The position numbers and the translations under genes are program-made. 64,000 nucleotides of DNA from Methyloferula stellata AR4. Its GTDB lineage: Bacteria; Pseudomonadota; Alphaproteobacteria; Rhizobiales; Beijerinckiaceae. Positions 57,243-64,000 of the stretch are shown here, one piece after another. Each line of letters starts with the position of its first letter. Position 1 is the first letter of the stretch. The DNA lies in the NCBI RefSeq assembly GCF_000385335.1, contig NZ_ARWA01000001.1:310001-374000 (forward strand), in the 5' to 3' direction. Under the pieces are notes generated by a model. It saw nothing but the letters and a program-made list of their open reading frames with translations, ran no database searches and was not told the DNA's origin.

Positions 57243-57469
57243 TATTCATCGATCGGCCGCGCTTCGTCGGGCAGCATGATCGGAATGCCGTCGCGGATCG
57301 GATAGGCCAGTTTCGCCGCGCGGGAGATCAGTTCTTGCGCCGCGGCATCATATTCTAGCGTGGTCTTGGTCAAAGGGCAGACGAGAATTTCCAGAAGCCG
57401 GGGATCGATCTTCGACGGCTCCGCCGCGAGAGGCGCCGTCTGCGGCTTATCCTGATTCTGCTCCGTCAT
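57242..57469 (-). CDS. Trm112-family protein
   Basis: 75 residues. [16 protein letters not shown] and [23 protein letters not shown] are the family signatures. Trm112 proteins activate methyltransferases in eukaryotes; in bacteria the role is not established. One of the usual CPxC cysteines is missing, so zinc is unlikely to bind. The stop codon lies at the edge of a palindrome. Possibly co-transcribed with the Lon-N-like gene 25 bp upstream. Confidence 0.85.
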   Translation of the reverse strand: MTEQNQDKPQTAPLAAEPSKIDPRLLEILVCPLTKTTLEYDAAAQELISRAAKLAYPIRDGIPIMLPDEARPIDE

Positions 57470-57494
57470 CACAGTCTCCGGTATAAGGCGCGCT

Positions 57495-58163
57495 TCATTG
57501 CAGACGCATGTTTTCGCTCTTGCCCCTCGCAAGCTCGAACTCGGTGATCGCCACAAGCACTTCGGCGCGTCCTTTGAGATCGTTGGCTTCGAGAAGCGCC
57601 TGTTTTTCTTTTGGCCCGAAAGGGCTCATCATGGACAGCGCATTGACGAGCGCCTCATTCGGCACTTCGCTGATACTGTTCCAATCGATTTGAAGATTAT
57701 TCGTCTCGGCGAATTCGCGCAAAGTGCGGATCACCCCTTCGCGATCGACCTGGTTTTCGCCTTGATGGGCATCGAAATCCCTGACGAAGGGACCGAAATC
57801 CACCTCGCATTGCCGATAGAGCGTCTCGACGTCGGCTTCCTTCACGATCCTGAACCGCGCGATGCCGGTCAAGGTCAGGTGATAGCGCCCATCTCCCGTT
57901 TCGGCGATTTGCGTGATGCGACCGGCACAACCCACTGAAAACAGCGCCGGGATCGAACCCGATTTGCGCAGTTCCGGGTCGGGCTGGATCATCCCGATGA
58001 TGCGATGGCTGCGCATGGCATCATCGACCATGGCAAGATAGCGCTTTTCGAAAATATTGAGCGGCAATTGGCCGCGCGGCAGAAGCAGGACGCCGGTCAG
58101 CGGAAAGACCGGCAAGACATGCGGCAGCTCGCCGGGACCGTGATACATTTCATTCATCGTCAT
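57495..58163 (-). CDS. Lon N-terminal-like substrate-binding protein
   Basis: 222 residues consisting of a single Lon substrate-binding (LON N-terminal, PUA-like) domain: [30 protein letters not shown] at the start and FREVSRT-like [16 protein letters not shown] later. There is no ATPase or protease part. Such stand-alone proteins are common in alphaproteobacteria and of unknown role. It precedes the Trm112-like gene and follows the CnoX gene on the same strand. Confidence 0.88.
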   Translation of the reverse strand: MTMNEMYHGPGELPHVLPVFPLTGVLLLPRGQLPLNIFEKRYLAMVDDAMRSHRIIGMIQPDPELRKSGSIPALFSVGCAGRITQIAETGDGRYHLTLTGIARFRIVKEADVETLYRQCEVDFGPFVRDFDAHQGENQVDREGVIRTLREFAETNNLQIDWNSISEVPNEALVNALSMMSPFGPKEKQALLEANDLKGRAEVLVAITEFELARGKSENMRLQ

Positions 58164-58267
58164 GATCTTGGTGTCCCAGCGGATTTACCGGCACCGCATG
58201 TCAATTAGGGCAGCAGCCAATCGGCCGCGGCCAGAGCGGTTACAGGCTTTTTTCTGCTTCCACCGTA

Positions 58268-59179
58268 TCAGGAAAACAAGAGCGATGACAATTTGCGCCT
58301 TGCCGTGAGCGTCGCCGGGTCCATCAGGTTCCAGGCGTCGAAAAATTGCAGCAATTGCTTGCGCGCGCCGTCATCGTTCCAGGTGCGGTCGCGGCGGATG
58401 ATTTCGAGAAGCTGATCCGCTGCCGCATCGCGTTCGCCTTGCGCATTGAGCGCAATCGCAAGCTCGAAGCGGGCCTCATGATTATCCGGATCGGCTTCGA
58501 TCGCCTTCATGAGGGCGGCGAGGTCGCCGACCTGGGCCGCCTGTTCGGCAAGTTCGACCGCGGCTTTCGCCGCGACGATCGCCAGATCGCGCTCGCCCGC
58601 CGCCGGAACCGAACTCAGAATCCGCCGCGCGCTTTCGATTTCGCCGGCCGCGACAAAGGACCGGATAAGACCGCCGAGCGCTTTGAACTCGCTCGGATCG
58701 TCCTTCAAAATGCCGGCAAAGATTTCAGCCGCCCCAGTCGGGTCGCCGCCTGCCAGCAGCTCTTCGGCTTGCGGCAGGAAATCCTCGCTGGCTTCGATCG
58801 GCCCGACAAGCCGCTCGATAAAGCCGCGGATCTGGCTTTCCGGAAGCGCGCCCATGAAGCCGTCGATCGGCTGCGCCTTTTGAAACGCGATGACCGCCGG
58901 GATCGAGCGCACGCCGAGACGGTCGGGAATCTGCGGATGTTCGTCGATATTCATTTTGACGAGCTTGACTTTCCCCTTGGCCGATTTGACCACTTTCTCA
59001 AGAATGGGGGTCAGCTGCTTGCAAGGCTCGCACGAGGGTGCCCAGAAATCGACGAGGACCGGCTGGATTTGCGATTCGGCGATGACATCCGGCCCGAAAC
59101 TCGCAGTTTCCGTGTCTTTGATCAACGCATTCGCAGCCGTGCCGCCCACCGTTTGCGGCTGCCCCTGATTGCCGGCCAT
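58268..59179 (-). CDS. cnoX: Thioredoxin-TPR chaperone CnoX (YbbN)
   Basis: 303 residues. An N-terminal thioredoxin domain (about 25-135) with active site CEPC at 50-53 in place of the usual CGPC, then helical TPR-like repeats to the end (LLAGGDPTGAAEIFAGILKDDPSEFKALGGLI is one). CnoX holds unfolded proteins under chlorine or oxidative stress and hands them to GroEL/DnaK. The intact Cys pair would allow real thioredoxin chemistry here, unlike E. coli. Confidence 0.9.
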   Translation of the reverse strand: MAGNQGQPQTVGGTAANALIKDTETASFGPDVIAESQIQPVLVDFWAPSCEPCKQLTPILEKVVKSAKGKVKLVKMNIDEHPQIPDRLGVRSIPAVIAFQKAQPIDGFMGALPESQIRGFIERLVGPIEASEDFLPQAEELLAGGDPTGAAEIFAGILKDDPSEFKALGGLIRSFVAAGEIESARRILSSVPAAGERDLAIVAAKAAVELAEQAAQVGDLAALMKAIEADPDNHEARFELAIALNAQGERDAAADQLLEIIRRDRTWNDDGARKQLLQFFDAWNLMDPATLTARRKLSSLLFS

Positions 59180-59470
59180 CTGGCCCTCCTCTCAACCGAT
59201 TTTGCCGTTGTCTGAGAGCCGCTTTTTGGGAAAAGCGCAAGCTTTCCGAATGAAAAGATCTCTCCGCTGGATGAGTTTTCGCGAATTTGATCGTGAGGCA
59301 AACGCATCAAACGGCAGTTCTGCGAGGTGCCAAGATGCGATTTCGCCGCGAAAATCGCATCTCTTTGCCGGCAAGGGCGACCTCCCACGGGCAAATATTC
59401 CTCATTTGCAATCATCGCCGCTTTACGGCATATAACCTCCAAGTGACGGTGCCTCGGCGCCGTTCAGGAT

Positions 59471-59545
59471 GCGGGTGTAGCTCAGGGGTAGAGCACAACC
59501 TTGCCAAGGTTGGGGTCGAGGGTTCGAATCCCTTCGCCCGCTCCA
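59471..59545 (+). tRNA. tRNA-Gly(GCC)
   Basis: A full cloverleaf: acceptor arms GCGGGTG and CGCCCGC, D arm AGCTCAGGGGTAGAGC, anticodon stem AACCT/AGGTT with GCC, and TTCGAATC in the T loop, with CCA encoded. It is followed by a terminator. Confidence 0.97.
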
Positions 59546-59578
59546 AATTTCCCACCAGGAAATTAGAGCGTTATGACA

Positions 59579-59607
59579 GGGCCGCCACGAGGCGGCCCTT
59601 CGCTTTT
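59579..59607 (+). terminator. Terminator after tRNA-Gly
   Basis: GGGCCGCC and GGCGGCCC make an eight-base stem with a four-base loop, then TTCGCTTTT. It is placed 34 bp after the tRNA. Confidence 0.8.
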
Positions 59608-59654
59608 GGTACTTACATTCTGACTATCAAAAAAATGGAGGCGCTTTGAAGTGG

Positions 59655-59798
59655 TCATGCGAGCGCTCCGGATTTACCGGCGAGGTTTTGTCCCTCGATC
59701 TGTGCCAAGCGGGCGTTCAACGCCTTGGTGATGAGCGAATAACTGTCGCTGCCCAGCTGACGATTCCCATTTGCAAAGGCCACTTTAGTAGCTTCCAC
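59655..59798 (-). pseudogene. Short gene fragment or very small protein, 47 codons
   Basis: From a GTG at 59798 the frame reads VEATKVAFANGNRQLG then DSYSLITKALNARLAQIEG and stops at 59655. It is amphipathic and uses the codons of its neighbours, so it looks like the C-terminal end of a larger helical protein whose front is lost, though it could be a real small gene. No family recognised. Confidence 0.3.
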
Positions 59799-59802
59799 GC
59801 CT

Positions 59803-60414
59803 CTACACGATTGCTAACCCCGGTTCAGATCTTGCGATCATCGAGGTAGCGCTTGCGATCCGCTCGGGACCACCCCGGGGCGGCCAAAGACCGGCTGCGT
59901 AGTGCTCGCCCCGAAGCTTGTCGCGCTGAGCCACACTATCGAAGCCCCAGATATGGGTGATGCGCGGTTCGCCATCGAGCGCGTACATGTTGACGACCAG
60001 GTGGTCGGTGTACGCCTGCGCTGGTTGGATCGCGTCGCGCCAGCCGGCCAGCGTACCGGGCAGGCCACCGGGTTTCTGAAAATAGGTCCGAAACTCAAAG
60101 GTGCCGCCATAGTCGCGCCCAACCACGGGCGGCAGAAATGGAAATGGCGCGAAGCTCTCCATCCGGATCGGCGTAACGCCGCTGGCGCTGCCGAATGGGT
60201 CTGCGCTCAACAACGCTCGCTCCCGCTCGCTCGCCAGGTCGTCATTGTTTTCGAACGCGCGGAGTACGATCAGCTGCCCGATTGTCCCGATATCAGAATG
60301 CCAGATGCCGAGCAGTTGACCGGCAACGGCGTCTTCGACCCACGCACGGGCGCGTTTGGAGGCATCAGGCGTGCCTAGCGGCGAGCAGGAGATCGTCGTA
60401 AGTTCATAGCGCAT
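59803..60414 (-). CDS. NIPSNAP-family protein
   Basis: About 203 residues made of two NIPSNAP-like ferredoxin-fold domains: MRYELTTISCSPLGT at the start and YGGTFEFRTYFQKPGGLPGTLAGWRDAI in the middle, with YALDGEPRITHIWGFDSVAQR after. Function unknown; members often stand beside detoxification genes. GGAG lies upstream of the ATG at 60414. The frame is open further upstream without support. Confidence 0.82.
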   Translation of the reverse strand: MRYELTTISCSPLGTPDASKRARAWVEDAVAGQLLGIWHSDIGTIGQLIVLRAFENNDDLASERERALLSADPFGSASGVTPIRMESFAPFPFLPPVVGRDYGGTFEFRTYFQKPGGLPGTLAGWRDAIQPAQAYTDHLVVNMYALDGEPRITHIWGFDSVAQRDKLRGEHYAAGLWPPRGGPERIASATSMIARSEPGLAIV

Positions 60415-60575
60415 GGCTGTATCTCCAATACGAGTTTTGGGAAGCCGCAGGCATATCGATAGGCAGACCTTTGCGGTTTGCGTCTCAATGATCGAGCGCT
60501 TGCCGCATCGATCCGTCTTACGCAATGTGAGCCAGAAAGCGCCCTTTATTGACACGCACCGCAAGCGAAAAGTGA

Positions 60576-60845
60576 TTATTCTCGAGCAAGCCGCCCGGCG
60601 CTCTCTCGCCGCCGACGCGAGACAAGTTCGCTTTCGATGCGCCGTAACGTCGAGGTGAGGTGATTGATCTTGCCAGGGTCGTCCTCAATTCCTCGCAATA
60701 ACCGATGCCATTCCTCGCCGAGCCGCTGTCGGCTCTCACCTGCAAGGGCCGTCGGATAGAGGCTTACCCGCCGCGCATCGTTGGCGTCAGGCTCGCGACT
60801 TACCAGCCCCTTCTCCTCGATCAACTGACGAGCGACGAACACGTC
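60576..60845 (-). pseudogene. Truncated MarR-family regulator
   Basis: A frame of about 90 codons reads QLIEEKGLVSREPDANDARRVSLYPTALAG, matching the wing of a MarR winged helix, and continues with the final dimer helix (INHLTSTLRRIESELVSRR). The N-terminal half of the domain, including the recognition helix, is missing; the upstream 35 codons bear no likeness to MarR. It is presumably a remnant. Confidence 0.65.
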
Positions 60846-60942
60846 GGCAGGGCGGTGACGATCGCCAATTCGTGACGATTTATGCGTTAGCGTCAGCAAC
60901 GCTGTCGCGATCGATCGAGTGCTTCGACGCAAGCGGAGATGG

Positions 60943-61518
60943 TTAAACGCCACTGCTGCTGAATTTTTGGACGAGAATGTTCAATCGAACCTCGGCGCCA
61001 GCGGCTGGAATACGTTCAGATTGCATGAGGACGACCATTCCATGCAACGCGCTCCACAGCACTTCAGCCAGAAATACCGGCTCTTGCCGATCTGGCCCAA
61101 GCGCGGCGACCAACTCGTCGAAAGCAGCACGGAGAGCTGGCGGCGTTTCCTCGCTGGCGAATTTGATCTTTGTCGGCAAGACGAACATCGCCTCATAAAC
61201 GACCGATCGCGAACGGGCAAAATCAAGATAGGCGGCACAGACGTTGCGCAAAACGTCCGGAGCATCAGTGACCTTCGCCGTTTCCATTTTCAATCGCGTC
61301 GCAAGTTCCTCGAATCCTCTCGTGGCCACTGCGGCCATGATGTCGGCCTTGCCCTTAAAGTGGCCGTAGAGAACCGGCTGGCTGTAGTTGATGAGCTCCG
61401 CGAGACGTCGCGTGGTGACGGCGTCCCAGCCCTCGGCTTCGGCCAGTTCGCGCGCTGCGGCCAGGATGAGCTCATAGCGCTCCGCACGCTGGCGCTCTTT
61501 GCGTTCGGCGATTGACAT
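60943..61518 (-). CDS. TetR/AcrR-family transcriptional regulator
   Basis: 191 residues. The helix-turn-helix (YELILAAARELAEAEGWDAVTTRRLAELINYSQPVLYGHFKGKADIMAAVATRGFEEL; landmarks TTRRLAELI and YSQPVLYGHF) is at the start, and a TetR C-terminal dimer domain follows. It is divergent from the DUF4267 gene with two palindromes in between, so it most likely represses that gene and itself. Confidence 0.9.
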   Translation of the reverse strand: MSIAERKERQRAERYELILAAARELAEAEGWDAVTTRRLAELINYSQPVLYGHFKGKADIMAAVATRGFEELATRLKMETAKVTDAPDVLRNVCAAYLDFARSRSVVYEAMFVLPTKIKFASEETPPALRAAFDELVAALGPDRQEPVFLAEVLWSALHGMVVLMQSERIPAAGAEVRLNILVQKFSSSGV

Positions 61519-61541
61519 CCATAAATCCTATCGACGCACGA

Positions 61542-61593
61542 ATTTATGTCAACGCTAGATTCTTGTTGACATAAATACTAGCATCGCTAGTAT
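61542..61593. promoter_or_regulatory. Divergent TetR operator-promoter region
   Basis: Two perfect inverted repeats: ATTTATGTCAA / TTGACATAAAT (61542-61552 and 61566-61576), which hold a TTGACA -35-like box in both directions, and ATACTAGC-ATC-GCTAGTAT (61575-61593), which would cover the -10 region of the DUF4267 promoter. This is the layout of a TetR-repressed divergent pair. Confidence 0.75.
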
Positions 61594-61617
61594 ATCTGTA
61601 GATGATAGGAGTCTTTC

Positions 61618-62001
61618 ATGATCCAAATCGCATATGTGCTTTCCGGCCTGATCGCGGCCGCAATTCTGTTCCTCGGCGCGCGCTTTTGGTTGGCGCCCGC
61701 CACGGCATCAGCCGGGTTCGGCATCGCCGCTTCACCTCCCCTGTCGACCGGATTTACCGCGTGGCTTTCTGTGAAGGGCACGCGAGATATCGCGTCGGGC
61801 CTTTTTGTCATCCTGCTCATGGCCAATGGATCGCCGCGGTTGGTCGGCGAATTCATGCTCGTGGCGAGCCTCATCGCGTTTGGCGACATGGTGACAGTCC
61901 TTCGATCGGGCGGAAGCAGAGGCGCCGCCTTGGGCATTCATGGCTTTACGGGACTGGTCATTGTCGCAACTGGCACGTGCCTCATCCTAGGCGCCAACTG
62001 A
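61618..62001 (+). CDS. DUF4267 small membrane protein
   Basis: 127 residues with four hydrophobic helices (YVLSGLIAAAILFLGARFWL, ...GLFVILLMANG, LVGEFMLVASLIAFGDMV, GIHGFTGLVIVATGTCLIL). VKGTRDIASGL is the DUF4267 signature. Function unknown. TAGGAG provides the ribosome-binding site. Divergent from the TetR gene. Confidence 0.82.
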   Translation: MIQIAYVLSGLIAAAILFLGARFWLAPATASAGFGIAASPPLSTGFTAWLSVKGTRDIASGLFVILLMANGSPRLVGEFMLVASLIAFGDMVTVLRSGGSRGAALGIHGFTGLVIVATGTCLILGAN

Positions 62002-62027
62002 AAACCAGGAACTGAAAAGGGCGAAAG

Positions 62028-62111
62028 ATGCCGACCCCAATGTCGACCGATCCGATCAAGCTCGGTCGAGACTCGGCGCCTGGAGCCTTGATCGTTTCCT
62101 GCAGCAAGTGA
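62028..62111 (+). pseudogene. Possible fragment of an alkene reductase (Old Yellow Enzyme)
   Basis: A 27-codon frame, MPTPMSTDPIKLGRDSAPG, with AAGGG upstream. The sequence up to KLG and the AP resembles the start of NemA-type reductases (DPIKLG...APNR), genes often next to TetR and DUF4267. The rest is missing. Short, so uncertain. Confidence 0.3.
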
Positions 62112-62238
62112 CGAAGTCGTTCTGAGGCTAGGGCAATGGAAACACCGCGTTCCGCTAATCAATCAACGGATAGTGCTCCCATGCGTTTCCGCGGACCGCT
62201 CCACGCCGAATCTTGAGTTCGCCCTGACCGCGTCAGTT

Positions 62239-63471
62239 CTACGCCGCTGGCGAGGGCGACTCCCACAGCTCCCGATAATTGTCGAAATGCGGCAGGATCG
62301 GATCGGAGTGCGTTGGCTCCAACAAAGGCATGAGCCTTTTCAGGATCGCGTTCAGCGGAGCCGATGTGTGCCGCACATAGAGGTCGATCGGATAGAGCGA
62401 CTGCCGCAGGTGCCATTTCGGATCGTAGTTGAGGCTGCCGCTGTAGAAGCGCTTGTAGCTATTGCCAATCGCCCATTCGATGATGTCGCGGAACACCACG
62501 TAATAGAGGTTGAGTTCGAAGGCGACGCTATAATCGAAGCCGACATAATCGTGGCAGACCGCATCGCCTTGCACGGTGCAGAGGCTGAAGGCGATGATCT
62601 TCTCGCCCTGCCGCCAGATGAGGAAACGCGCCTTGTCGGGCATCCGCTTTCCAATTTCGCGCAAAAATGCGTTGGTCAGCTTCTCGAACTTCAAGGGCGA
62701 GCGATCGTAGACCGCAAGATAGAGCGGATAAATCTCATCGACCAGGTCGCTGATATCATGCTCGACGCTCATCGTGATCGCGGGCTTGGCGCGCGCGGCG
62801 ATTCGTAGCTTGCGGCGCAATTTGCTGCGCATCTGATAGCTCAGCATCCGATCGACGTAATCTTCGAAATTCTTGAACTCCAAGGCCAGCGTCGTCATCG
62901 GCATGCTGGGCGCACGGACGAAACCCGCGCCCTCCAGAACCTGCAGGGGCTTGCGGTAGGAGGCGGGAAACTCCTTAAGCACGATCATGACGCAATTGAC
63001 GTCGCGCGCGACGCGCCGAAGCGACGATGCCAGCAGCGTCGCGGTCGCGGCCTGCGTCGATGCGCTGCCGTCGAGATGTCCCTCGCCCGCCGCGCAGCCC
63101 ACCATCAGCGTGCGCGCCTTTAGAAAGCGCGGCCACAGCCGCCTGACCCCCGAAACGAAAGCCCCCATTCGGGCGCCGACGCCGGAGGCGAGATCCTGGT
63201 CGAGGACGAAGCAGGGCTGGATGGCGGAACCGGCGAGCAGATAAAAATATTCAAATCCGCCGAGCGTGTCTTCCACCAATTCGTAGAAGCGGCGATCCTT
63301 CCGCTGGTCGAGAAATGCGGTCGGCCAGCGAGCCAAGGTCGCTATTTCGTCGCGCCTGACGATCCTGACCGACCCTGCTGGAACTTCGCGCGAACTCACC
63401 ACGCCAGCATCCAGAGCCGGCACAACCGAAACCGCGTTGCGGGCACTGCGTGCCGACGCTAATGGATACAT
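62239..63471 (-). CDS. GNAT-fold acyltransferase, BioF2-like
   Basis: 410 residues. The C-terminal GNAT-like half holds RFLIWRQGEKIIAFSLCTVQGD and YYVVFRDIIEWAIGNSYKRFYSG, typical of the BioF2/FemAB-like group (DUF3095/GNAT_6). Proteins of this group acylate or attach residues to envelope or exopolysaccharide precursors, or act on peptidoglycan; the substrate is not known here. It is alone, next to the decaying island. Confidence 0.78.
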   Translation of the reverse strand: MYPLASARSARNAVSVVPALDAGVVSSREVPAGSVRIVRRDEIATLARWPTAFLDQRKDRRFYELVEDTLGGFEYFYLLAGSAIQPCFVLDQDLASGVGARMGAFVSGVRRLWPRFLKARTLMVGCAAGEGHLDGSASTQAATATLLASSLRRVARDVNCVMIVLKEFPASYRKPLQVLEGAGFVRAPSMPMTTLALEFKNFEDYVDRMLSYQMRSKLRRKLRIAARAKPAITMSVEHDISDLVDEIYPLYLAVYDRSPLKFEKLTNAFLREIGKRMPDKARFLIWRQGEKIIAFSLCTVQGDAVCHDYVGFDYSVAFELNLYYVVFRDIIEWAIGNSYKRFYSGSLNYDPKWHLRQSLYPIDLYVRHTSAPLNAILKRLMPLLEPTHSDPILPHFDNYRELWESPSPAA

Positions 63472-63795
63472 GGCATCCCCCCTTGGATCGCGGCCATTAT
63501 GCAGAGGGCGCCGAGCGCGGCTTAAGATCGGTAGCGGGAGAAACTTCGCTTGGGCTCGGTTTTCTTCATCAGCACGCGTTCGCGTGAAGAATGCCTACGC
63601 CGTTGCGGTTCATGCAATGGTTGAAACGATTAGCCCCATCATTTTTTACGATTCTACCACACCGCACGGCGAAGGTATGGCTTGTCATATGACAGGTGCG
63701 CTGCACAATGGCCGTATATCGAGCTGAAACCCTGCGACGTTGCTACAAGCCGGCGAAAACGGTTGCCGCCACCGGCATGCGGCGCTCGACTTCGC
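63472..63795. other. Intergenic region without recognised features
   Basis: About 320 bp upstream of the BioF2-like gene. Short open frames on the plus strand have no ribosome-binding site or recognisable content. Nothing else seen. Confidence 0.4.
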
Positions 63796-64000
63796 TTATC
63801 CGTGCCGCAGATCGCCGCCGCCGGAAACGGGCTTTTGGCCTTGTGAAAGCAGGATTTCGATTCGCGCATTTACCACCCGGCACAGTTCTCTTTGATCGGG
63901 ACCAGACAGCGTGCGCATTCCCTCCTTGATGTAGAGAAGATTACGATATTCGGAACGCGAGCTCTCCGGATGGCGCATCGTAATCGCAAGGGTCTGATAG
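63796..64000 (-). CDS. Hypothetical protein (partial, N-terminus off the right edge)
   Basis: The frame is open to the right edge and reads YQTLAITMRHPESSRSEYRNLL then YIKEGMRTLSGPDQRELCRVVNARIEILL, ending after a Gly-rich tail. The regular pattern suggests a helical protein. An internal Met at 63978 could be the start, but the frame continues beyond the edge. Family unknown. Confidence 0.4.
   Translation of the reverse strand, partial: YQTLAITMRHPESSRSEYRNLLYIKEGMRTLSGPDQRELCRVVNARIEILLSQGQKPVSGGGDLRHG

Noticed and set aside
59471-64000. Attachment-site duplication of the tRNA-Gly 3' end
   Set aside because: No second copy of the tRNA 3' end was found downstream within the window, and there is no integrase gene.

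Overview
The window looks like a chromosomal segment of an alphaproteobacterium of the order Hyphomicrobiales (Rhizobiales), probably near the Beijerinckiaceae/Methylocystaceae. This is inferred from the gene families: a Cpa-type Flp pilus locus, isocitrate lyase divergent from a long XRE/DUF2083 regulator, metX-metW, a membrane-bound ferritin MbfA with an Irr-type ICE box, glnK-amtB, DUF2852, and several classes of REP-like palindromes typical of this order. Most of the sequence is GC-rich, with one clearly AT-richer gene at 35935-36846. No rRNA, CRISPR array, intact insertion sequence or prophage was seen. One tRNA (Gly, GCC) is present.

Layout. 1-4915: Flp/Tad pilus genes (flp, cpaA, cpaB, cpaC and the start of cpaD, running off the left edge) plus a divergent single-domain secretin-N protein. 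5010-9576: phosphomannomutase/phosphoglucomutase, isocitrate lyase and its divergent XRE-family regulator. 9592-14015: a REP element, a Gly/Tyr/His-rich secreted peptide and a 1213-residue autotransporter. 14840-16686: metX-metW. 16909-22782: a small conserved protein, a DoxX/NDH-2 fusion, inorganic pyrophosphatase, a GNAT enzyme and an MsbA-type exporter. 22779-27152: an O-antigen-ligase-like protein, an SDR and a hybrid histidine kinase. 27231-34774: extensin-like lipoprotein, ArfB, a HepT/MntA-type pair, DUF2306 and DUF2852 proteins, TetR, a Tim44-like protein, an unrecognised TM protein and a YXWGXW protein. 34943-38519: metallophosphoesterase, an AT-rich orphan gene, mbfA and a Nudix hydrolase sharing an iron-control box. 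38577-43368: REP, GNAT, a secreted protein, a large membrane vWA-like protein and hrcA. 43632-47309: a small secreted protein, then a tightly coupled ECF sigma / anti-sigma / DUF305 / beta-propeller operon. 47316-53930: L,D-transpeptidase, OmpR-like regulator, cyclic-nucleotide-binding protein, exonuclease III, LolA and FtsK. 54260-59179: amtB-glnK, tesB, Trm112-like, Lon-N-like and CnoX/YbbN. 59471-62111: tRNA-Gly followed by a patchy island (NIPSNAP, a truncated MarR, TetR, DUF4267 and short fragments). 62239-64000: a BioF2-like acetyltransferase and a partial unknown gene.

Most genes are ordinary housekeeping or envelope functions. The parts most worth attention are: the sigma/anti-sigma/DUF305/propeller operon; the regulatory DNA at aceA/XRE, mbfA/Nudix and TetR/DUF4267, each with a clear palindrome; a family of roughly 40-bp palindromes that abut stop codons; the decaying tRNA-proximal island; and the AT-rich orphan membrane gene. 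No single locus could be shown from sequence alone to be a wholly new system. Functions are assigned by recognising motifs and family resemblance, without database searches.
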